Positions 21,704 through 31,419 of a stretch of DNA of 64,000 bases are shown in pieces. The DNA lies in NCBI GenBank assembly GCA_001801105.1, contig MGWS01000018.1, forward strand, positions 174,813 through 238,812. The letters run 5' to 3'. Made by a program: the position numbers and the translations under genes. Within the stretch, counting starts at the first letter, position 1, and the number at the start of each line of letters is the position of its first letter. Source of the stretch: Gallionellales bacterium GWA2_60_18. Lineage in GTDB: Bacteria; Pseudomonadota; Gammaproteobacteria; Burkholderiales; Gallionellaceae. The notes below the pieces were generated by a model. It saw only the letters and a program-made list of their open reading frames with translations. It had not been told where the DNA came from and made no database searches.

Positions 21704-22300
21704 TCACTCGATGCGGCACGCCTCGTCGAAATCCAGCCTCGGGTTGCGCGGATAGACGCCCTTGGGGTCGCCGTAGCCGAGGTTGCACAGGAAGTTCGAT
21801 CTCACGCTGGTCCCCGCGAAGAACAGTCCGTCCACCGCCGCGTTGTCGAAGCCGGACATCGGGCCGCAGTCGAGGCCGAGCGCGCGCGCCGCGACGATCA
21901 GGTAGCCGCCCTGCAACGTACCGTTGCGGAAGGCGTTGGTCTGTGCGGTCTGCTCGTCCTTGTTGAACCAGCTCGCGGCATCCGGCGCATTCGGGTACAG
22001 CTTGCCGAGCCGCTCGTAGAAACGCAGGTCGTAGCCGACGATGGCGGTGACCGGCGCGGCCATGGTCTTGGCACGGTTGCCTTCCATCAGCGCGGGCATG
22101 AGTTTCTCTTTCGCGGCCTTCGACTTGACGAACACGATGCGCGCCGGGCAGCAGTTGGCCGAGGTCGGCCCCATGCGGAAGGTGTCGTACAGGCGGCGCA
22201 GCAGCTCGTCCGGCACGGGCCGCTCCTGCCATGCGTTGTGGGTGTGCGCGTCGAGGAACAACTGGTCGAGCGCGGCCTGGGGCAGCGGGGTATTGGACAT
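21704..22300 (-). CDS. Nitroreductase-family protein, RutE/HadB type
   Basis: 198-residue FMN-dependent flavoprotein. The start [20 protein letters not shown] and the FMN-contact segments [18 protein letters not shown] and [16 protein letters not shown] correspond to the RutE/HadB subgroup (putative malonic semialdehyde reductase/NADH dehydrogenase). There is no rut operon around it, so the pyrimidine-degradation role is doubtful and the substrate is open. It is transcribed against pepD's operon, with only 8 bases between the two stops. Confidence 0.82.
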   Translation of the reverse strand: MSNTPLPQAALDQLFLDAHTHNAWQERPVPDELLRRLYDTFRMGPTSANCCPARIVFVKSKAAKEKLMPALMEGNRAKTMAAPVTAIVGYDLRFYERLGKLYPNAPDAASWFNKDEQTAQTNAFRNGTLQGGYLIVAARALGLDCGPMSGFDNAAVDGLFFAGTSVRSNFLCNLGYGDPKGVYPRNPRLDFDEACRIE

Positions 22301-22419
22301 GACGGTCTCCTAGGTTGGGAACGCGATGCAAGCATAATCCGATGGGGCAGGCATCACAATGGTTCTGCACTTGTTGTCCATAAGCGATAATCCCGCCCTC
22401 GAATCTTCTGGAGCCTGGC

Positions 22420-24225
22420 ATGTGCGGCATTTGCGGTGAGTTGCGTTTCGACGGTGCGCGTCCCGACGGCGAGGCGTTGCGGCGCATGACCGCGCGGCTG
22501 GCGCGGCGCGGCCCCGACCACGAGGGGTTCTTCGACGGCGAGGTGGTGGCGTTCGGCCACCGGCGGCTGGCGATCATCGACCTGTCGGCGCAGGCCGACC
22601 AGCCGATGCTGGACGACACGCTGAAGCTCGCGCTGGTGTTCAACGGCACGATCTACAACTACAAGGAGCTGCGCGCGGAACTGACGGAGATGGGCTACAG
22701 CTTCTTCTCCGAAGGTGACAGCGAGGTGATCCTCAAGGCGTATCACGCCTGGGGCGAGCACTGCGTCGAGCGTTTCTACGGCATGTTCGCCTTCGCTGTG
22801 TGGGACATGCGTGCCAAGGCGCTGTTCCTCGCGCGCGACCGGCTTGGCATCAAGCCGCTGTATTACGCGCTGGACGGGGCGCGGCTGCGTTTCGCTTCCA
22901 CGTTGCAGGCGTTGCTGGCGGGCGGCGGAGTGGATACCAGTCTCGATCCGGTGGCGCTGCATCATCACTTCACGCTGCACAGCGTGGTGCCCGCGCCGCG
23001 CACGATATTGCAGGGTGTGAAGAAGCTGCCTCCCGCGCATACGATGGGCTTCACCGCGACGGGCGAGGTGAAGCTGCGCCGCTACTGGTCGCTCGATGCG
23101 ATGCGCCCTGCCGTCGAACTTTCCGAACAGGACTGGCTGGCCGCGACGCGCGCCGTGCTGCTGCGCGCGGTGGAGCGGCACCGGCTCGCCTCCGACGTGC
23201 CGGTCGGCGTGCTGCTCTCCGGCGGGCTGGATTCGAGCCTGCTGGTCGGGCTGCTGGCCGACCATGTGGACGAGCTGAACACCTTTTCCATCGGCTTCGA
23301 GGAAGTGGCGGGCGAACCGGGGCACGAGTTCGAGTATTCCGATCTGGTGGCCAAGCATTTCAGCACGCGCCATCACAAGTTCGCATTGCCGAACAGCGCG
23401 GTGCTGAAACGCCTGCCCGAGGCCATCGCGCAGATGAGCGAGCCGATGCCGAGCTACGACGTGACCGCGTTCTACCTGCTGGGCGAGCAGGTGCACGAAC
23501 AAGTGAAGGTGGTGCTGGCGGGGCAGGGCGCGGACGAGGTGTTTGGCGGCTATTTCTGGTATCCGCGCATGGATGCAGCCGAGGGCACGCCGCTGGAAAG
23601 ATTCAGCCAGCATTATTTCGACCGCGACCACGCCGAGTATCTGGAAATGATGACGGATGCTTACGCCGTGCCGGACGTTACTTCGGAATGGGTGGCGCAG
23701 GAGCTGGCCAGGCCGGATGCCGGTGAGTTTCTGGATCAGGTGTTCCGCCTCGACGTGAGCGCGCTGATGGTGGACGACCCGGTGAAGCGCGTGGACAACA
23801 TGACCATGGCCTGGGGGCTGGAGGCGCGCGTGCCGTTCCTCGACCACGAGCTGGTGGAACTGGCGGCGAAGATGCCGCCGTCGCTCAAGCTCAAGGAGGG
23901 CGGCAAGTTCCCGCTCAAGGCCATCGCGCGCGGCCTGGTCCCCGATGCGGTGATCGACCGGCCCAAGGGCTACTTTCCGGTGCCCGCGCTGAAATATGTG
24001 CGCGGCGAATTCCTCGAACGGATGCGCACGCTATTGGAGTCGGAAGCCTGCAAACAGCGCGGCATCTACCGGCGCGATTATGTGGAAAAGCTGCTGGCCG
24101 ATCCCGAGGCGCACCTCACGCGCATCCAGGGCAGCAAGCTGTGGCATCTGGCGCTGCTGGAGTGGTGGTTGCAGGTCAACGTCGATAGCGCAAACCCGCC
24201 GAAAACTCAAGCGGTTTCAGGATGA
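22420..24225 (+). CDS. N-acetylglutaminylglutamine-type amidotransferase (AsnB family)
   Basis: 601 residues: class II glutamine amidotransferase domain with Cys2 nucleophile (MCGICGELRFDG) and an asparagine-synthase domain with the ATP-pyrophosphatase motif LLSGGLDSSLLVGLLADH. The segments AFGHRRLAIIDLSAQADQ, VVPAPRTILQGVKKLPPA and the C-terminal IQGSKLWHLALLEWWLQVN resemble the subgroup that makes the osmolyte N-acetylglutaminylglutamine amide rather than asparagine. The companion N-acetyltransferase gene usual for that pathway is not adjacent, so plain asparagine synthesis or another amide cannot be excluded. Confidence 0.8.
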   Translation: MCGICGELRFDGARPDGEALRRMTARLARRGPDHEGFFDGEVVAFGHRRLAIIDLSAQADQPMLDDTLKLALVFNGTIYNYKELRAELTEMGYSFFSEGDSEVILKAYHAWGEHCVERFYGMFAFAVWDMRAKALFLARDRLGIKPLYYALDGARLRFASTLQALLAGGGVDTSLDPVALHHHFTLHSVVPAPRTILQGVKKLPPAHTMGFTATGEVKLRRYWSLDAMRPAVELSEQDWLAATRAVLLRAVERHRLASDVPVGVLLSGGLDSSLLVGLLADHVDELNTFSIGFEEVAGEPGHEFEYSDLVAKHFSTRHHKFALPNSAVLKRLPEAIAQMSEPMPSYDVTAFYLLGEQVHEQVKVVLAGQGADEVFGGYFWYPRMDAAEGTPLERFSQHYFDRDHAEYLEMMTDAYAVPDVTSEWVAQELARPDAGEFLDQVFRLDVSALMVDDPVKRVDNMTMAWGLEARVPFLDHELVELAAKMPPSLKLKEGGKFPLKAIARGLVPDAVIDRPKGYFPVPALKYVRGEFLERMRTLLESEACKQRGIYRRDYVEKLLADPEAHLTRIQGSKLWHLALLEWWLQVNVDSANPPKTQAVSG

Positions 24226-24385
24226 GCCGGGCGAATCCGGCAGACGGGCTTGTTGATTGACCACGAACGGAAATAGAATACGGCAACCCATAACTATAAA
24301 TGCCGGAGATGGCTGGCGGCGGAGGTTGAAATCGCCCGTTGCCGCAAGAGATCCGGCAGCACAATGCGCTGCCTGCGCCATAAAC

Positions 24386-26368
24386 ATGATCACACCGATA
24401 ACCACCGATCCTTCCGATAAAAAACGCCAGCGCCGCATGGTGCTGAGGACCTTCGTCCTGATCGTGGCGCTGCTGTTCACGACCGAGCTGCTGATCATGT
24501 TCCTGCTCGACCGGCTGGGCGTGCTGGCGGGACTCAAACAGGGCGGAACGATCGAGAACCTGCTGGATGCGGCGCTGCTGATCGTGGTCAGCGCGCCCGC
24601 CATCTGGATGCTGCTCGAACGCCAGGTCGAGGCCAGCTCACATCGCAAGAGCGCGGAAGACAGCCTGTTCCTGCTGCAGAAGATCTTCGACAACGCCTCC
24701 GAGGCCTTCACCATCACCGATGCCCAGGCCAACATCGTCGCGGTCAATTCGGCTTTCTCCGTCATTACCGGCTACGGCGCGGACGAAGTCATCGGCCAGA
24801 ATCCGCGCATCCTGAATTCGGGGCGGCAGAGCCGCGCGTTCTACCAGGACATGTGGCGCAGCTTGCTGGAGAAGGGCATGTGGCAGGGCGAGATATGGAA
24901 CCGCCGCAAGAACGGCGAGGTATATCCGGAATGGCTCACTCTTTATGCCATCCGCAACGAGAACCGGCAGGTGAGCCATTTCATCGGCGTCTTCACCGAT
25001 ATCACGACGCGCAAGCGCATGGAGGAGAACCTGCTCCAGGTGTCCAATTTCGATGCGCTCACCGGCCTGCCGAACCGCGATATGCTGTACGACCGCCTGC
25101 AACTGGCCTGCTTCCATGCGAGCCAGAGCAAGTCCATCGTGGCGCTGCTGTTCCTCGACCTGGACCGCTTCAAGCATATCAACGAGACGCTGGGCCACAA
25201 GGGCGGCGACGAGCTGTTGCAGGTGGTGGCGCAGCGCCTTTCTTCAGTCGTGCGCAACGGCGATACCGTGTCGCGGCTGGGCGGCGACGAGTACATCATC
25301 CTGCTGGAATCGGTGCGCGATGCGGACGAGGTCGCCGCAATGGCCAAGCAGATCCTCGCGCACATAGCGGGCACCATCAAGATGGGCGAGCGCGAGCTGT
25401 ACATCACCGCAAGCATGGGCATCGCCGTCTTTCCGGAAGATGGCAACGACCGCGCCACGCTGATGATGAAGGCGGACGCCGCCCTTTACCGCGCCATAGA
25501 GAACGGCGGCAACGACTACCAGTTCTACAGCGAGGCCATGAGCGCGCATGCGCTCGAGCGCCTGACCATGGTCGGCGCGCTGCGCCATGCCATCGAGCGC
25601 AACGAGCTGCTCGTCTGCTATCAGCCGCAGCTCGATATCCAGACCGGGCGTATCGTCGGCATGGAGGCGCTGGTGCGCTGGAAGCATCCGGAACTTGGCG
25701 TGGTGTCGCCGGCGGTGTTCATCCCGCTGGCGGAAGAGAACGGTCTGATCAGCGACATCGGTAAATGGGTGCTGCGCACCGCCTGCCGCCAGACCAAGGC
25801 CTGGGAACAAGCAGGATACAGGCTGCGCGTGGGCGTCAACATCTCCGCGCGCCAGTTCTATCAGGAGAACATCCGCGATTGCGTGCTCGAGGTGCTCAAC
25901 GAGACCGGGCTCGATCCGCACCAGCTGGAGATCGAGATCACCGAGAGCATGATGATGTCCGATCCGGAGGAAGCTATCGCCAGTCTCAACGAGCTGCGGC
26001 AGCGCGGCATCAAGGTGGCGATCGACGATTTCGGCACCGGCTATTCCTCGCTGTCGCACCTCAAGCACTTCCCGATCGACACGCTCAAGGTGGACCAGTC
26101 CTTCGTCAGGGATGTGTGCCAGGACGAGGACAGCGCCGCGATCGCTGCCGCCATCATCGGGCTGGCACACAACCTCGGCATCAAGTCCATCGCCGAAGGC
26201 GTCGAGACCACCGAGCAGCTCGAATTCGTGCGCAAGCACGGTTGCCATGAGATACAGGGCTTTTTGTTCAGCCGTCCGGTACTGACCGACGAATTCGAGA
26301 ACCTGCTGAAAGACGGCGCGGCGCTGTTCGCGCATGTCGAAGCCTGTCCGCCGGGGGAGTGCTGCTGA
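24386..26368 (+). CDS. PAS-GGDEF-EAL cyclic-di-GMP signalling protein
   Basis: About 660 residues from ATG 24386. Two hydrophobic helices near the N-terminus (MVLRTFVLIVALLFTTELLI and LLDAALLIVVSAPAIWMLLE) anchor it in the inner membrane. Then a PAS domain (FDNASEAFTITDAQANIVAV), a GGDEF domain with RLGGDEYIILLE (GGDEY, a conservative change likely still active) and an EAL domain with MEALVRWKHPE, IDDFGTGYSSLSHLK, LKVDQSFV and AEGVETTEQ, which looks catalytically complete. It may make, degrade, or switch c-di-GMP. A TTG at 24257 would extend it by 43 residues of unconvincing sequence. Confidence 0.88.
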   Translation: MITPITTDPSDKKRQRRMVLRTFVLIVALLFTTELLIMFLLDRLGVLAGLKQGGTIENLLDAALLIVVSAPAIWMLLERQVEASSHRKSAEDSLFLLQKIFDNASEAFTITDAQANIVAVNSAFSVITGYGADEVIGQNPRILNSGRQSRAFYQDMWRSLLEKGMWQGEIWNRRKNGEVYPEWLTLYAIRNENRQVSHFIGVFTDITTRKRMEENLLQVSNFDALTGLPNRDMLYDRLQLACFHASQSKSIVALLFLDLDRFKHINETLGHKGGDELLQVVAQRLSSVVRNGDTVSRLGGDEYIILLESVRDADEVAAMAKQILAHIAGTIKMGERELYITASMGIAVFPEDGNDRATLMMKADAALYRAIENGGNDYQFYSEAMSAHALERLTMVGALRHAIERNELLVCYQPQLDIQTGRIVGMEALVRWKHPELGVVSPAVFIPLAEENGLISDIGKWVLRTACRQTKAWEQAGYRLRVGVNISARQFYQENIRDCVLEVLNETGLDPHQLEIEITESMMMSDPEEAIASLNELRQRGIKVAIDDFGTGYSSLSHLKHFPIDTLKVDQSFVRDVCQDEDSAAIAAAIIGLAHNLGIKSIAEGVETTEQLEFVRKHGCHEIQGFLFSRPVLTDEFENLLKDGAALFAHVEACPPGECC

Positions 26369-26371
26369 TCT

Positions 26372-27235
26372 TCAGGTTTGCGAGCGTGCCGCGCGCGTCT
26401 CTGGCGTTTCCAGGCTGATGCGGCCGAGCTTGCCGCTGCGGTAATCCGTCAGCAGGATGGACGCGGCCTTTTCCATATCCGGTTCGCCGCCCTTGCCCTG
26501 CCGCAGGCAACCGCGTTTTCTCGCAATGGCCTCGAGCATGCCGATGCCGTCCAGTCCCGTCGTGTCAATACTGAAGCGTGCCGCGAGTTGCGCGGGGTAG
26601 CGCGCCAACAGGATATCGGCGAGGAATTCGGCGACCTCCTCCTCAATCACGGCGTTGCGGCCGATGGCGTGGATGGCGGCGAGCATCAGGCCGTCTTCGG
26701 GGTGATCGATCTTCGGCCACATCAGGCCGGGCGAGTCGGTGAGCGTCATGTGGTCATTGATGTCATGGCTCTGCTGCGACTTGGTCACGGCAGGCTCGTC
26801 GCCGACCTTGGCGATGCGGCGCTTGAGCAGCACGTTCATCAGCGTGGACTTGCCGACGTTGGGAATGCCCATGATCATCATGCGCAGCGGCTTAAGCGGC
26901 GTGCCTCGGTGCGGCGCCAGCGGCAGGCACAGTTTCGGCACCCTGGCGGCATCGCCGATGCTCTTGCAGCTCAGCGCCACGGCCCTGACGCCGGGCTGGC
27001 GGTTGTAATGCTCGAGCCATGCCTGTGTGACGGCAGGGTCGGCGAGGTCGGCCTTGTTGAGCAGTTTCAGACTGGGGCGCTGGCGGTGCTGGCGCAGCTC
27101 CTCGATCATCGGGTTGCGGCTCGCTTCCGGCGCGCGCGCATCCAGCACCTCGATGATGACATCGATGAACTCCATGGTCTCGGCGGCTTTTTTGCGCGCC
27201 GAGTTCATGTGACCGGGGAACCACTGGATAGCCAT
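26372..27235 (-). CDS. rbgA: Ribosome biogenesis GTPase YlqF/RbgA
   Basis: Circularly permuted GTPase that acts in late 50S assembly. 287 residues beginning MAIQWFPGHMNSARKKAAET. G4 (LLNKADLAD) precedes G1 (MGIPNVGKSTLMN), the permuted order, and G3 is DSPGLMWPK. The C-terminal domain GLDGIGMLEAIARKRGCLRQ fits family RNA-binding tails. It is convergent with the c-di-GMP gene; the stop codons are 3 bases apart. Confidence 0.92.
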   Translation of the reverse strand: MAIQWFPGHMNSARKKAAETMEFIDVIIEVLDARAPEASRNPMIEELRQHRQRPSLKLLNKADLADPAVTQAWLEHYNRQPGVRAVALSCKSIGDAARVPKLCLPLAPHRGTPLKPLRMMIMGIPNVGKSTLMNVLLKRRIAKVGDEPAVTKSQQSHDINDHMTLTDSPGLMWPKIDHPEDGLMLAAIHAIGRNAVIEEEVAEFLADILLARYPAQLAARFSIDTTGLDGIGMLEAIARKRGCLRQGKGGEPDMEKAASILLTDYRSGKLGRISLETPETRAARSQT

Positions 27236-27350
27236 TTGCAGGACGATATTGTGCGCGGGGGGCGAATTCTACCCTGCGTCGAGCGTAAGGGCGGTTCCGA
27301 TCCGGATATTTCAGTAAAATGCGGGCGCGGATGCAAACAGAGGGAGCACC

Positions 27351-28337
27351 ATGAACTGGATGTTCTGGAAGAAAAGGATCGATGCCGGCAGCGACGCGGA
27401 GACGGCGCTCGAAGATGCCGGCGACGCGGATGAGCTGCGCGTACCGCCCGAGGACGAGGTTACCGGCCAGGAGGAGATTGAAGTGCCGGAAGATCGCGGG
27501 ACGATGATGCGGCTGAAAGAGTGGTTCGCCGCATCGGCCCACGGTTTCAAGAAAACAGAAGCATCGGACGGCGAGGCGGATACCGGCGATGAGACCCCAT
27601 CGCATAAATCGCATGCGCCGCACGATACGCACAAACCGTCCGGGCATGACGGCGCGGACCGGGAGCTTGCCGAAGACGAGCCGCAACCGGACAACGCCGG
27701 ACTGGCGGCGCGGATCAAGGCGCAGTTCGCCGCCCTGGCGCAGCGCTTCCGGAAGAAGCCGTCAGCCGATGAGGGGGAAGAAGAGAATGAGCCTCTGCCG
27801 ACAAAAGAAGGGCGCGGCAAAGAGATTGAACCGGAGGATGTCCCGCAAGAGGCGGACGCAACGCCGCCGCGATCCAGCAGGAAATATCTGCTTGTGATCG
27901 GCGTGGTCGCCCTGGTACTCATGTCGCTGGCCGGGTCCGGATTCGTCATCTGGAAGGTATTCTTTACCCGGCCCGTGCAGTATCCCGTGACGCCGGGCAT
28001 CGTCGAACCTCCCCGTCCCGCGCCGCTATCCATGCGGCCCGAAAAGGTGAAACAGGCCGAGATCGAGGCGCTCAGGAAAAAGAACGAGGAATTGCAGGCT
28101 CAGATCGAGGCGCTTCAGCGGCAACCGGCGCCGGTGCAGCAAGCGCCAGCGCAACCATCGCAAACGCGGCAGCCAGTCTATTCGGGAGCCGCGGCGACAG
28201 GCGGGAGCGCTCAAGCTTCCGGTAGTGCCGGGTTGGCGGTAGATGCCAAGGACCCCAAGTCGGCCGCACAGGGGCTGAAAGAAGCCATCGAGGCGATGAA
28301 TGCCGCCAATGGCGATGCCGGGAAGCCGCGCAAATGA
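27351..28337 (+). CDS. Uncharacterised acidic single-pass membrane protein
   Basis: 328 residues, family not recognised. Residues 1-175 are acidic, low-complexity and probably disordered, but contain two copies of an amphipathic motif: MMRLKEWFAASAHGFKK (52-68) and LAARIKAQFAALAQRFRKK (118-136). One transmembrane helix (179-201, LLVIGVVALVLMSLAGSGFV) is followed by a coiled coil (about 231-258) and a Gln/Pro/Ala-rich tail. By the positive-inside rule the acidic part is cytoplasmic, with KK and RK next to the helix. First gene of an apparent three-gene operon. Confidence 0.65.
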   Translation: MNWMFWKKRIDAGSDAETALEDAGDADELRVPPEDEVTGQEEIEVPEDRGTMMRLKEWFAASAHGFKKTEASDGEADTGDETPSHKSHAPHDTHKPSGHDGADRELAEDEPQPDNAGLAARIKAQFAALAQRFRKKPSADEGEEENEPLPTKEGRGKEIEPEDVPQEADATPPRSSRKYLLVIGVVALVLMSLAGSGFVIWKVFFTRPVQYPVTPGIVEPPRPAPLSMRPEKVKQAEIEALRKKNEELQAQIEALQRQPAPVQQAPAQPSQTRQPVYSGAAATGGSAQASGSAGLAVDAKDPKSAAQGLKEAIEAMNAANGDAGKPRK

Positions 28338-28383
28338 AGCCAATCTCGAACAACCTGTTGTGCGGCAAGAAGGGCGGTTGCTG

Positions 28384-28782
28384 ATGCTGCCCATCCTGTC
28401 CACGATGAATGCCGCCCAGACGCGTGAGCGGCAGCGCATTCTGAGCGAACTGAGCCGCACCAGGGGCATCATGCCGTTGCTGATGAAACCGCGTAACGGT
28501 GGCCGCTGGACGCCGGAAGAACGCGCCAGGATCATGCAAGACTTGCATGCCCTGGCGGGATTGAGTCCCTATCTGGTGCCGATCGTGATGCCCGGCGGGT
28601 TCCTGCTGCTGCCGTTGCTGGCGTGGTGGCTGGATCGGCGCCGCATCCTGCGCGAGGATGCCACGGGCTTGACAGGGCAATACCGGCAGGCATACAACGA
28701 TGAGCCTGCACCGTCCGGGCGCGAGCAGCGCCCTCACGCGGAACTTGATGTTTCGCTGCCGGAAGAGAAAGACGAAAAATGA
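28384..28782 (+). CDS. Hypothetical protein with LETM1-like hydrophobic hairpin
   Basis: 132 residues. N-terminal helical, charged part (RERQRILSELSRTRGIMPLL), then RWTPEERARIMQDLHALAGL and a hydrophobic stretch SPYLVPIVMPGGFLLLPLLA ending WWLDRRR. The pattern L-SPYLVPIVMPG-FLLLPLLAW recalls the LETM1 membrane-proximal motif, but I cannot claim homology. The tail is acidic. Starts 46 bases after the preceding gene and overlaps the EF-hand gene by ATGA, so the three genes are likely coupled. Confidence 0.55.
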   Translation: MLPILSTMNAAQTRERQRILSELSRTRGIMPLLMKPRNGGRWTPEERARIMQDLHALAGLSPYLVPIVMPGGFLLLPLLAWWLDRRRILREDATGLTGQYRQAYNDEPAPSGREQRPHAELDVSLPEEKDEK

Positions 28783-29081
28783 AAAAGATTGCTGCTGTTT
28801 TTTCGCTGTTGTTCATTGTCAGCACTGCGGCGAGCGCCGCCGTCACTGCCGTCCCGAAACTAGACAAGGAGGGGCGCAAGGGCGATATCGCGCGATTGGT
28901 CAAGGAGCAGGCCAAGGAAAAATTCGACGCCGCCGATATGGACAAGGACGGCAAGCTCTCGCGCGAGGAGGTGGCGAAGATCGCCCCCTACAAGGCGGAG
29001 AACTTCGAGCGCTTCGATCTCGACACGGACGGCTTCCTGAGCTGGGAAGAATACCTTGGGCACAGCCGCTGGGAAAAATGA
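28779..29081 (+). CDS. Exported EF-hand calcium-binding protein
   Basis: 100 residues with an N-terminal signal peptide (KKIAAVFSLLFIVSTAASA, cleavage near residue 20). Two EF-hand loops of canonical length: D53-E64 (DMDKDGKLSREE) and D80-E91 (DLDTDGFLSWEE), with Asp at positions 1, 3, 5 and Glu at 12, so both should bind calcium. A short lysine-rich helix precedes the first loop. Probably periplasmic. Overlaps the preceding gene by ATGA; partner proteins are unknown. Confidence 0.8.
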   Translation: MKKIAAVFSLLFIVSTAASAAVTAVPKLDKEGRKGDIARLVKEQAKEKFDAADMDKDGKLSREEVAKIAPYKAENFERFDLDTDGFLSWEEYLGHSRWEK

Positions 29082-29096
29082 TCCCGACCGGCCGCG

Positions 29097-29474
29097 CTAT
29101 CCGGCAAACTCCCCGTCCACGTAGAACCATCGCCCCTCTTCGCGCGTGAAATGGCTGATCTCGTGCAGACGCTGCGCGCGTCCGCCGACCCGGTAGCGAG
29201 CGACGAATTCCACGACGGCGCGGTCTGCCGGTTCGGGCAGATGCCGCTTCACTTCAAGCCCGATCCATTTTGTGGCGTCTGTCGCGAGGCCAAGCGCAAC
29301 GGGGCGCGTGTCGGGATGCCAGGTGGCGAGCAGGTAAGGTTCCAGTTTGAGAGCATAGGCGCTGTAGCGCGAGCGCATCAGCGCCTCGGCGTCCGGCGCG
29401 TCCATGCCGTTGTGATAGCGTTCGCAACAGGCTGCATAGCTTGCTCCGCCGCAGGGACAGGGGAGATCGGTCAT
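29097..29474 (-). CDS. ychJ: YchJ family protein with SEC-C-type zinc motif
   Basis: 125 residues starting [20 protein letters not shown], where the four cysteines form the SEC-C-like zinc knuckle at the N-terminus. The rest (ALMRSRYSAYALKLEPYLLA, TWHPDTRPV, FVARYRVGG, HEISHFTREEGRWFYVDGEF) is the NTF2-like fold typical of UPF0225/YchJ. Molecular function unknown. The start overlaps the end of yaeQ upstream by ATGA, so both are translated from one message. Confidence 0.88.
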   Translation of the reverse strand: MTDLPCPCGGASYAACCERYHNGMDAPDAEALMRSRYSAYALKLEPYLLATWHPDTRPVALGLATDATKWIGLEVKRHLPEPADRAVVEFVARYRVGGRAQRLHEISHFTREEGRWFYVDGEFAG

Positions 29475-30028
29475 CGCTGCTCCGGGCGGAAGCGACCGTG
29501 CAGCACCTCCGCTTCGATCTCGATCATGCCCGCCTCGCTGGTCATCATGACGTGGTCTTCCTGCAGGGTGCATTGCAGCTGCATGGTGCGGCTGGCCAGC
29601 GCGGCGAGCGCCTGGGTGGTGTCGGTCGGCAACTTGAGCACCGAGAGGTTGCCCAGGCGGATCAATTTGTCGCGATTCTCTTGCCACCAGATATCGGCAG
29701 CCCGCCCGTAGCAGATGACCACCACCTGGTTCGCGCGTCCGCAGGCCTTGCGGATGACGCGCTCGTCGGGCAGGCCGACCTCTATCCAGCGTTCGATCGC
29801 GCCGGTGAGGTCCTTGTGCCACAGGTCGGGTTCGTCATTGCCGCTGATGCCCTTGCCGAAGCTCAGCGCCTCGTCGGCATACAGCGCGAAGGCGAGCAGG
29901 CGCACCATCATGCGTTCGTCGGTCTCGGACGGATGTTGCGCCAGCGTCAGCGCATGGTCGGCGTAGTAGTGGCGATCCAGGTCGGCGATCCGGAGGGTGG
30001 CTTTGAAGACGGTGGATTTGATAGCCAT
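29471..30028 (-). CDS. yaeQ: YaeQ family protein
   Basis: 185 residues starting [20 protein letters not shown]. The conserved segments [36 protein letters not shown] and [16 protein letters not shown] fit YaeQ, a family with a PD-(D/E)XK nuclease-like fold; the pairs D/E and a Lys are seen but nuclease activity has not been shown for the family. An upstream in-frame extension to 30136 runs into the hemA promoter region and is rejected. Confidence 0.9.
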   Translation of the reverse strand: MAIKSTVFKATLRIADLDRHYYADHALTLAQHPSETDERMMVRLLAFALYADEALSFGKGISGNDEPDLWHKDLTGAIERWIEVGLPDERVIRKACGRANQVVVICYGRAADIWWQENRDKLIRLGNLSVLKLPTDTTQALAALASRTMQLQCTLQEDHVMMTSEAGMIEIEAEVLHGRFRPEQR

Positions 30029-30120
30029 GGGCAGGTCGTTTTCTTGGGCAGGCGCGCATTCTATGCGAGTTTTCCAGATACTGCCGTCGCCGCGCATCGC
30101 GCCGGAGGGCGCCGGTAAGC

Positions 30121-30126
30121 TATAAT
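30121..30126 (+). promoter_or_regulatory. Candidate -10 box of the hemA promoter
   Basis: Consensus TATAAT at 30121-30126, preceded by a GC-rich stretch without a good -35 hexamer at 17 bases. The hemA start codon is 40 bases downstream. It lies between divergent yaeQ and hemA. Confidence 0.5.
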
Positions 30127-30165
30127 TCGCCCCCACTCCAGTCTTGTCGTCAGTCCTATACCGAG

Positions 30166-31419
30166 ATGCAGTTGTTCGCCTTTGGCATTAACCATCAGAC
30201 CGCGCCGCTCGCCGTGCGCGAACGGGTCGCGTTCAGCACCGAGGGGACGGAGGGCGCGTTGCGCGACCTGATAGGGCACGGCGCGGCGAAAGAGGCGGCG
30301 ATCCTGTCTACCTGCAACCGCACCGAACTGTATTGCAACGCCTCCCAACCCGAACAGGCGATCGACTGGCTGGCGCAGTATCACCGCCTGCCGCGCAAGG
30401 ATATCGACCCCTATCTGTACACGCTGCCGCGCGAGCAGGCGGTGAAGCACTCGTTCCGCGTCGCCAGCGGGCTGGATTCGATGGTGCTGGGCGAACCGCA
30501 GATCCTCGGCCAGATGAAGCAGGCGGTGCGTCAGGCCGAAGAGGCCGGCACGCTCGGTTTCCTGCTGCACAAGCTGTTCCAGCGCACCTTCTCGGTGGCG
30601 AAGGACGTGCGCACCCAGACCGAGATCGGCGCGAACCTGGTGTCGATGGCCGCCGCCGCGGTGCGGCTGGCCGAGCGCATCTTCCCGAGCATCTCCGAGC
30701 AGCGCGTGCTGTTCATCGGAGCGGGCGAGATGATCGAGCTCAACGCGGTGCATTTCGCGGCGCGCTCGCCCAAGGGCATCACCGTCGCCAACCGCACGCT
30801 GGATCGCGCGCACGGGCTGGCGCGCCGCATCAACGGCCATGCCATCACGCTGAACGAGCTGCCGGAGCAACTGGCGCTGCACGACATCATCATCACCAGC
30901 ACCGCCAGCCCGTTGCCGATTCTGGGCAAGGGCATGGTCGAGCGCGCGCTGAAACAGCGCAAGCACCGCCCGCTGTTCATCGTCGATCTGGCCGTGCCGC
31001 GCGACGTGGAGGCGGAAGTCGCCGAGTTGGACGACGTGTTCCTCTACACTGTGGACGATATCGCCGAAGTGGTGAAGGACGGCCTTGATGCCCGCCAGGG
31101 CGCGGTGAAGGAGGCGGAAGTCATCATCGATTCCAATGTGGCGGATTTCATGCACTGGATGGAGTCGCGCGAAGTGGTGCCGACCATCCGCGCGCTGCGC
31201 GACCACGCCGAGCGCAACCGCCGTCACGAGATGGACAAGGCGCTGCGCCTGCTGGCCAGGGGCGACGATCCGGAGAAGGTGCTGGACGCGCTGAGCAGCG
31301 GCCTGACCAACAAGTTCCTGCATGCGCCGACGCATGCGCTCAATCATGTGCACGGCGATGACCGCGAAGCGTTCCTCGACCTGATCCATCGCCTTTACCA
31401 CCTGCACCCCGACGAGTAA
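30166..31419 (+). CDS. hemA: Glutamyl-tRNA reductase
   Basis: First committed step of tetrapyrrole synthesis by the C5 pathway: NADPH reduction of glutamyl-tRNA to glutamate-1-semialdehyde. 417 residues. N-terminal [15 protein letters not shown], catalytic cysteine in [30 protein letters not shown], and NADPH-binding [15 protein letters not shown]. The C-terminal dimerisation helix is complete. The stop and the prfA start overlap by one base (TAATG). Relevant to haem and to any tetrapyrrole supply, although cobalamin genes here are salvage-type. Confidence 0.96.
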   Translation: MQLFAFGINHQTAPLAVRERVAFSTEGTEGALRDLIGHGAAKEAAILSTCNRTELYCNASQPEQAIDWLAQYHRLPRKDIDPYLYTLPREQAVKHSFRVASGLDSMVLGEPQILGQMKQAVRQAEEAGTLGFLLHKLFQRTFSVAKDVRTQTEIGANLVSMAAAAVRLAERIFPSISEQRVLFIGAGEMIELNAVHFAARSPKGITVANRTLDRAHGLARRINGHAITLNELPEQLALHDIIITSTASPLPILGKGMVERALKQRKHRPLFIVDLAVPRDVEAEVAELDDVFLYTVDDIAEVVKDGLDARQGAVKEAEVIIDSNVADFMHWMESREVVPTIRALRDHAERNRRHEMDKALRLLARGDDPEKVLDALSSGLTNKFLHAPTHALNHVHGDDREAFLDLIHRLYHLHPDE

